A stretch of DNA of 10,584 nucleotides from Larix sibirica. Taxonomy: Eukaryota; Streptophyta; Pinopsida; Pinales; Pinaceae. Position numbers and translations under genes: made by a program. The stretch is from positions 7,239 through 17,822 of the forward strand of contig NWUY0300053799.1 in assembly GCA_004151065.3 (NCBI GenBank). The letters are read 5' to 3'. Of this stretch, positions 7,031 through 10,584 are shown piece by piece. The first letter of the stretch is position 1. Each line of letters starts with the position of its first letter. The notes beneath the pieces were generated by a model. It saw nothing but the letters and a program-made list of their open reading frames with translations. It had not been told where the DNA came from and did no database searches.

Positions 7031-8185
7031 TAAAATCGCTAACCTAACCTAAGTGATATTAAAAGGGAAAAGAGGATACTTCTCACATACTTTTGGAAAT
7101 CCACTTGTAAAGCCATAACCATACATACATATTTTTAGGAATTCATTTTGTATATTCTCATTAACTCGCTCACTCATTCATTCTGGCATGGAGAGGGATG
7201 CATGTTTCCATTAAAGAATTATAGTTGGTCTCTAAGTCTACCTTCACACTTGAGGAAGAACCTTGATAAACTGGCATATCTTACCCTGATAAATTAGTGC
7301 ATTTAGGTTGTGTCATTGCTAGAGAGGCTTGGCCTGCAGCTAGATTGCCTAGAAGCTTGGCACAAAGACTTCCTAACTGACCTATGCTAGAGAACTAAAG
7401 GAGGTGAGACAGCCTAATGGACTACGGAGCAAAGAAGGGGGTTGCATCCCATGTGTTGTGAAGGCTAATGAGGAATGATTTTCTGCACTTTGGGTAGTGT
7501 GTGAATGCCTTTGGGTTGAGTTAGTGCCTTCAGGTTGGATGTGATTGTGTTGTTGATAGGAACCAAATTTCGCCCCTTGTGGACTAATAGCCCAAGCTTT
7601 AGGGTGGAACCACGAAAGAAAGGGATGGATTAACTTAGTGTCAATGACTAGGAGGAATGTCCTTCGCTTGCAGTTGGTTAAAGGACAATTAAGAAGATAA
7701 GTGCCAAATGTATTTGATTACCATGGAATATATTTATGTTATGTGAACTTTGTTCAATTATTGTACTTGAATTGTTTATGTCCATGATTCATTGAGCATG
7801 GTTTGAAATGCATTCATGGTAGAATAATCCAATAAAATAAAATGGGTATTTGATTAATTTACAATATATTTAAAAGTATATTCCGCAGTAAATTATTTGG
7901 TTTAGCAATCAAGAGAATGGAATCCAAATTTTGGGGTTCACAAGTAAATTTTGTGTGTGGAATTGGGTACCCTGTGGTCTCTTCAGTGTACATGACAGAT
8001 AGACGAAATTTTGTCTTAGTGGACATTACTAACTATCATCATCATATGTTCAAATCTACCATTGTTTACAATTAGATAGTAACATTTTTCATTGATTAAT
8101 GAGGAATCATGTTGATCAATACATCTAGTAAAGTGGAAGGAACTATTAATGCGTATCACTATTAAATGTCCACTAAACCTAGTGA
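7031..8185. other. Unassigned stretch, no gene recognised
   Basis: This is moderately AT-rich DNA with no long open frame on either strand and no protein motif I recognise. It could be a continuation of a long LTR, or an unrelated insertion between the two large repeat copies. A 19-base similarity links AGTGATATTAAAAGGGAAA (7052-7070) with the left edge of the MITE-like element (AGTGATAGTAAAAGGGATA from 8181), with 2 differences. An 8-bp stem (TATCACTA with TAGTGATA) lies at about 8154-8187. Confidence 0.45.
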
Positions 8186-8459
8186 TAGTAAAAGGGATAA
8201 TATAACTATATGAATTATTATGAGAATTTGATGGGATGCATAGACTAGGTGTTTAAGTGAGAACACATTTAGGTCTCCTTCATCCACACCCATAGCTCTA
8301 TTAATTGTTAGTATACATCCCCTTTATATCATAGGGATACTCACATAACCACCTTAGAGCATGCAACCCAACAAAGCCATGTCATCATGTTTCTAGGCTC
8401 CAATAATTATTCTCATTTGTGATTAAATAACTCATATAGTTATATTATCCCTTTTACTA
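8186..8459. mobile_element. MITE-like element with perfect 28-bp terminal inverted repeats
   Basis: The first 28 bases (8186-8213, TAGTAAAAGGGATAATATAA and on) are the exact reverse complement of 8432-8459 (ending TATTATCCCTTTTACTA). The 274 bp between the outer ends have no coding capacity, and the inversion continues imperfectly inward around ATGAGAAT/ATTCTCAT. Size, AT content and termini fit a miniature inverted-repeat element. The outermost TA on both sides could be a TA target duplication, as in Tc1/mariner-type MITEs, but the right flank is hidden by the N at 8460. Confidence 0.65.
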
Positions 8460-8460
8460 N
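8460..8460. other. Ambiguous base, probable assembly gap
   Basis: A single N sits exactly between the right inverted repeat of the MITE-like element and the first matching base of repeat copy 2. Such a coincidence suggests a contig or scaffold join in repetitive DNA, with an unknown amount of sequence missing. Confidence 0.7.
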
Positions 8461-9284
8461 TTCCATGGTACTGTGTTCAAACTAGTTATATTTGACCTTG
8501 CCCAATATATTCCAAGAATGAGTTCATGGTATTGTTTTTAAACTAGTTATATTTGACCCAGCCTAATATATTCCAAGAATGAGTTCAAATTAGTTAAAAA
8601 GGTTATAATAGCTTTTCAATATATAAAAAATATAGTTTCAAAGGTAAGATCAAATGGTCATAAATTAAATATAGTGTTGAAGAGTAGATCAAATGGTCAT
8701 AAACGAAATATGAGATCAAACGATCATAAACCAAATGTGAGATATTTTCCTTAAGTTACAGAAGTCTCCAATATATTCAAACTTATGATTAAAATGAGGA
8801 TATGTATTAATATTTTTGTTTGATTAATAAAATAAGACTTTTTAAGAATATATATTGATTCTTTTGATTAATCAATGGGAAGTTATGAAACCTTAGTCAG
8901 CCATACCTAATTTCCAATTACTGATTTGCTCTATAAGCTCACCTAAAAAAACCAACATGAAAAAATTCCAAATATCCAAAGATGGTTAAGTAAAAATTGG
9001 TTCCTCCTCTATAGTGTAATTAAATGTCTGCAAGCTCACCTAAAAAAACCAATGTGAAAAATTTCCAAAAATTCAAAGATGGTTAAGTAAAAATTGGGTC
9101 CTCCTCTATAGTCTAAATAAATGTCCAACAAGAAAGATCACATAGAGAGTTTCATTGGGGAAATTTATTATGAAAAAATATTTTATTGCAATAACTAAGT
9201 AGGAGGGAGTCCATCAACCTTGTGGTAGTGAAGGGGATTGAATAGCTATATAAGTTCTTTAATGACATATGAGTATTTATTTAG

Positions 9285-9870
9285 GATAATAGCCATTTGT
9301 TGAGGTTATCAAGTTCAACAAAAGGTTTTGGGTTCGGTGTTTTCTCGATCAATGTGTATAAATTTGTATAATATCAACTCTATTTTCAACTCCACTAAAT
9401 GGATTAGTAACAACCCCTTACCAACCTTACACATGGAACAATAGAGGGGTTAAGTAAGGGGGACTTTAATCCATATGTTTTTTATCATAATTGCGGATGG
9501 TTTGGGTAGGGTGGTCAATAGTTTCAAGGCTCGACATGAAATTGGGGGTATAAAATTGGTAAAGCCAATAAGCTAAGTTTTGTATATACATTTTCTAGAT
9601 GATATGGTGTTTCTTGGGGAACCTATAGTTAGAGAAGTCAAATCCTTCCAAAGAGCTATCAAATTATTTTTTAAAGCCTCGAGAGGTCAGATTACTGAAG
9701 GAAAAATCTCATATTTTTCTTTTGTAATACACCATTATGGACCAGAGGCATATTAACAAACTACTTAGCTTTACTAGGTCCTCATTACCAAGAAATACTT
9801 AGGTGTACCCGGAGTGGTCAACAATCAAGGAAGATAAATTGGGAAGAACCTCTTTGAATTCTGACCAAAT
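9285..9870 (+). mobile_element. Decayed LINE reverse transcriptase palm region inside repeat copy 2
   Basis: The same motifs as in copy 1 are present: ADGLGR followed by HEIGGIKLVK (about 9493-9562), FLDDMVFLGEP with TTT CTA GAT GAT at 9592-9603, and KSFQRAIKLFFKAS, with a TAA just before the FLDD box. A 95-bp segment (9346-9440) interrupts it ahead of the ADGLGR part. The segment shares no LINE reading frame and is absent from copy 1. The piece is non-functional. Confidence 0.75.
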
Positions 9871-10180
9871 TAATTTCTCCCCTTCGATGGTACTGTGTTC
9901 AAACTAGTTTTATAGCCTTGCCCAACATCTTACAAGATTGAGTTCGAATTGATTTAAAAGCTTAGAATAGCTTTTAAATATATAACAAAATATAGTTTCA
10001 AAGGTTAGATCAAACAATCATAAACCAAATATAGTTTCAAAGACTAGATCAAATACTCATAAACCAAATGTGAGCTGTTTTCCTAAAGTTGCATATATCC
10101 CCAAATATGACAAAATATAATCAAATTTATCGTTAAAATAATGATATGTATTAGCATTTTTTCATCAATAAAAAAAATAC
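9845..10180 (+). repeat. Second AT-rich module within repeat copy 2
   Basis: This is the counterpart of 5945-6310 with offset 3902. It starts at CTCTTTGAATTCTGACCAAA, passes through the GATCAAA/CATAAACC units and ends near GATATGTATTAG and the following A-run. It carries one GATCAAA unit fewer than the copy 1 module. Confidence 0.7.
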
Positions 10181-10431
10181 TTTTCGTTAAGATGGATTGA
10201 TGGCCATAAGTAGATTCGTGGTACAGGTTTTAGGTTGGATATCGGTATTGAGTTGCATATATACTCCAAGAGATGAGGTTGTGTTGGGCTAAACAAGCTA
10301 CACTAGAGAAGAGGTTTTGGAGGTTGCACCCGTAAAAGGAAGGTACCTAAAGGGTAGGAAGTAGATTAGATTAGTTCATTAGTTGCATGCAAACACAATT
10401 CTAGTACTGGTTGACTCAAGGGCAAGTCAAT

Positions 10432-10584
10432 GGATAGTGGTGGGGTCTTGTTGGGGTAAGGTTTCTCATTTAATGGTCATTTATTAATTAATGGGTTTTT
10501 TTTTGTGGGTTGTTATGGGTCGTTGCACGAAAAGAGGGACTAAATGAATATTTTATTGTAAAAATGGTCCATAAGCATAGTATA
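10432..10584 (+). mobile_element. Purine tract and start of a second LTR-like sequence (cut by window end)
   Basis: A purine-rich tract (GATAGTGGTGGGG) is followed, after TCT, by TGTTGGGGTAAGG at 10449. It matches the LTR-like start at 6624 through to the window end, just at the TATA box position (GTATA). Compared with copy 1 it carries an extra T-rich insertion around 10497-10525. The rest of this LTR lies outside the window. Confidence 0.45.

Larger units (their letters stand above)
8461..10584 (+). repeat. Large dispersed direct repeat, copy 2 (cut by the window end)
   Basis: This block aligns with 4659-6735 through its whole length. The offset is 3802 at the start, 3902 after a 95-bp length difference near 9346, and 3849 at the window end after deletions near 10267 and a 25-bp-scale T-rich insertion near 10497. 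All sub-structures recur: the 61-bp duplication (8463/8524), the 97-bp duplication (8939/9036), the LINE RT segment, the second module (9845-10180), the purine tract and the TGTTGGGG start. The true left end is unknown because of the adjacent N. Confidence 0.85.

Noticed and set aside
4610-10584. CRISPR-like or satellite array interpretation of the short repeats
   Set aside because: The units of about 28 bp number only two or three per module, are directly adjacent without unique spacers, and lie in a eukaryotic retroelement context.
1-10584. tRNA, rRNA or other structured RNA genes
   Set aside because: No cloverleaf-like or conserved RNA sequence was recognised on either strand by eye; a dedicated RNA search could still find one.

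Overview
The window looks like nuclear DNA of a seed plant. It holds one plant-type FHA-domain gene, a broken plant-type ubiquitin protease, several decayed plant LINE reverse transcriptase pieces, LTR-retrotransposon signals and a MITE-like element. Low gene density and long, decayed, AT-rich repeats suggest a large genome, and a gymnosperm such as a conifer would fit. That lineage call is inference.

Layout. Positions 1-1375 read as the first intron (minus strand) of an FHA gene, with no gene recognised apart from one speculative plus-strand exon. Positions 1376-2000 are the intact first coding exon of an FHA2-like nuclear protein on the minus strand. Its 5' splice site lies inside a 52-bp-period duplication, so a second donor follows. 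The likely 5'UTR and promoter lie at about 2001-2115. Positions 2116-2680 hold nothing recognisable. Positions 2681-3303 are a plus-strand LINE reverse transcriptase fragment with two stops and a frameshift. It abuts, in convergent orientation, a minus-strand pseudogene (3303-4524) of a UBP1/UBP2-type (USP16/45-like) ubiquitin-specific protease that keeps the Cys box but has a frameshift, a stop and a lost 3' half.

From about 4600 to the end the window is repetitive. A block of about 2.1 kb (4659-6735) recurs in the same orientation at 8461-10584. Each copy contains two diverged versions of a roughly 350-400 bp AT-rich module on either side of a decayed LINE RT palm region. Each copy ends in a purine-rich tract followed by TGTTGGGG, the layout of a polypurine tract next to an LTR start. 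In the first copy the LTR-like sequence has a TATA box, a strong hairpin and an AATAAA signal. Between the copies lie about 1.15 kb of unassigned DNA and a 274-bp element with perfect 28-bp inverted ends that stops exactly at an N (8460), a probable assembly gap.

Only the FHA gene is likely functional. Nothing supports a coordinated multi-gene system. The notable points are the duplicated splice donor, the UBP/LINE chimeric junction and the composite repeat that carries LINE RT sequence inside what looks like an LTR element.
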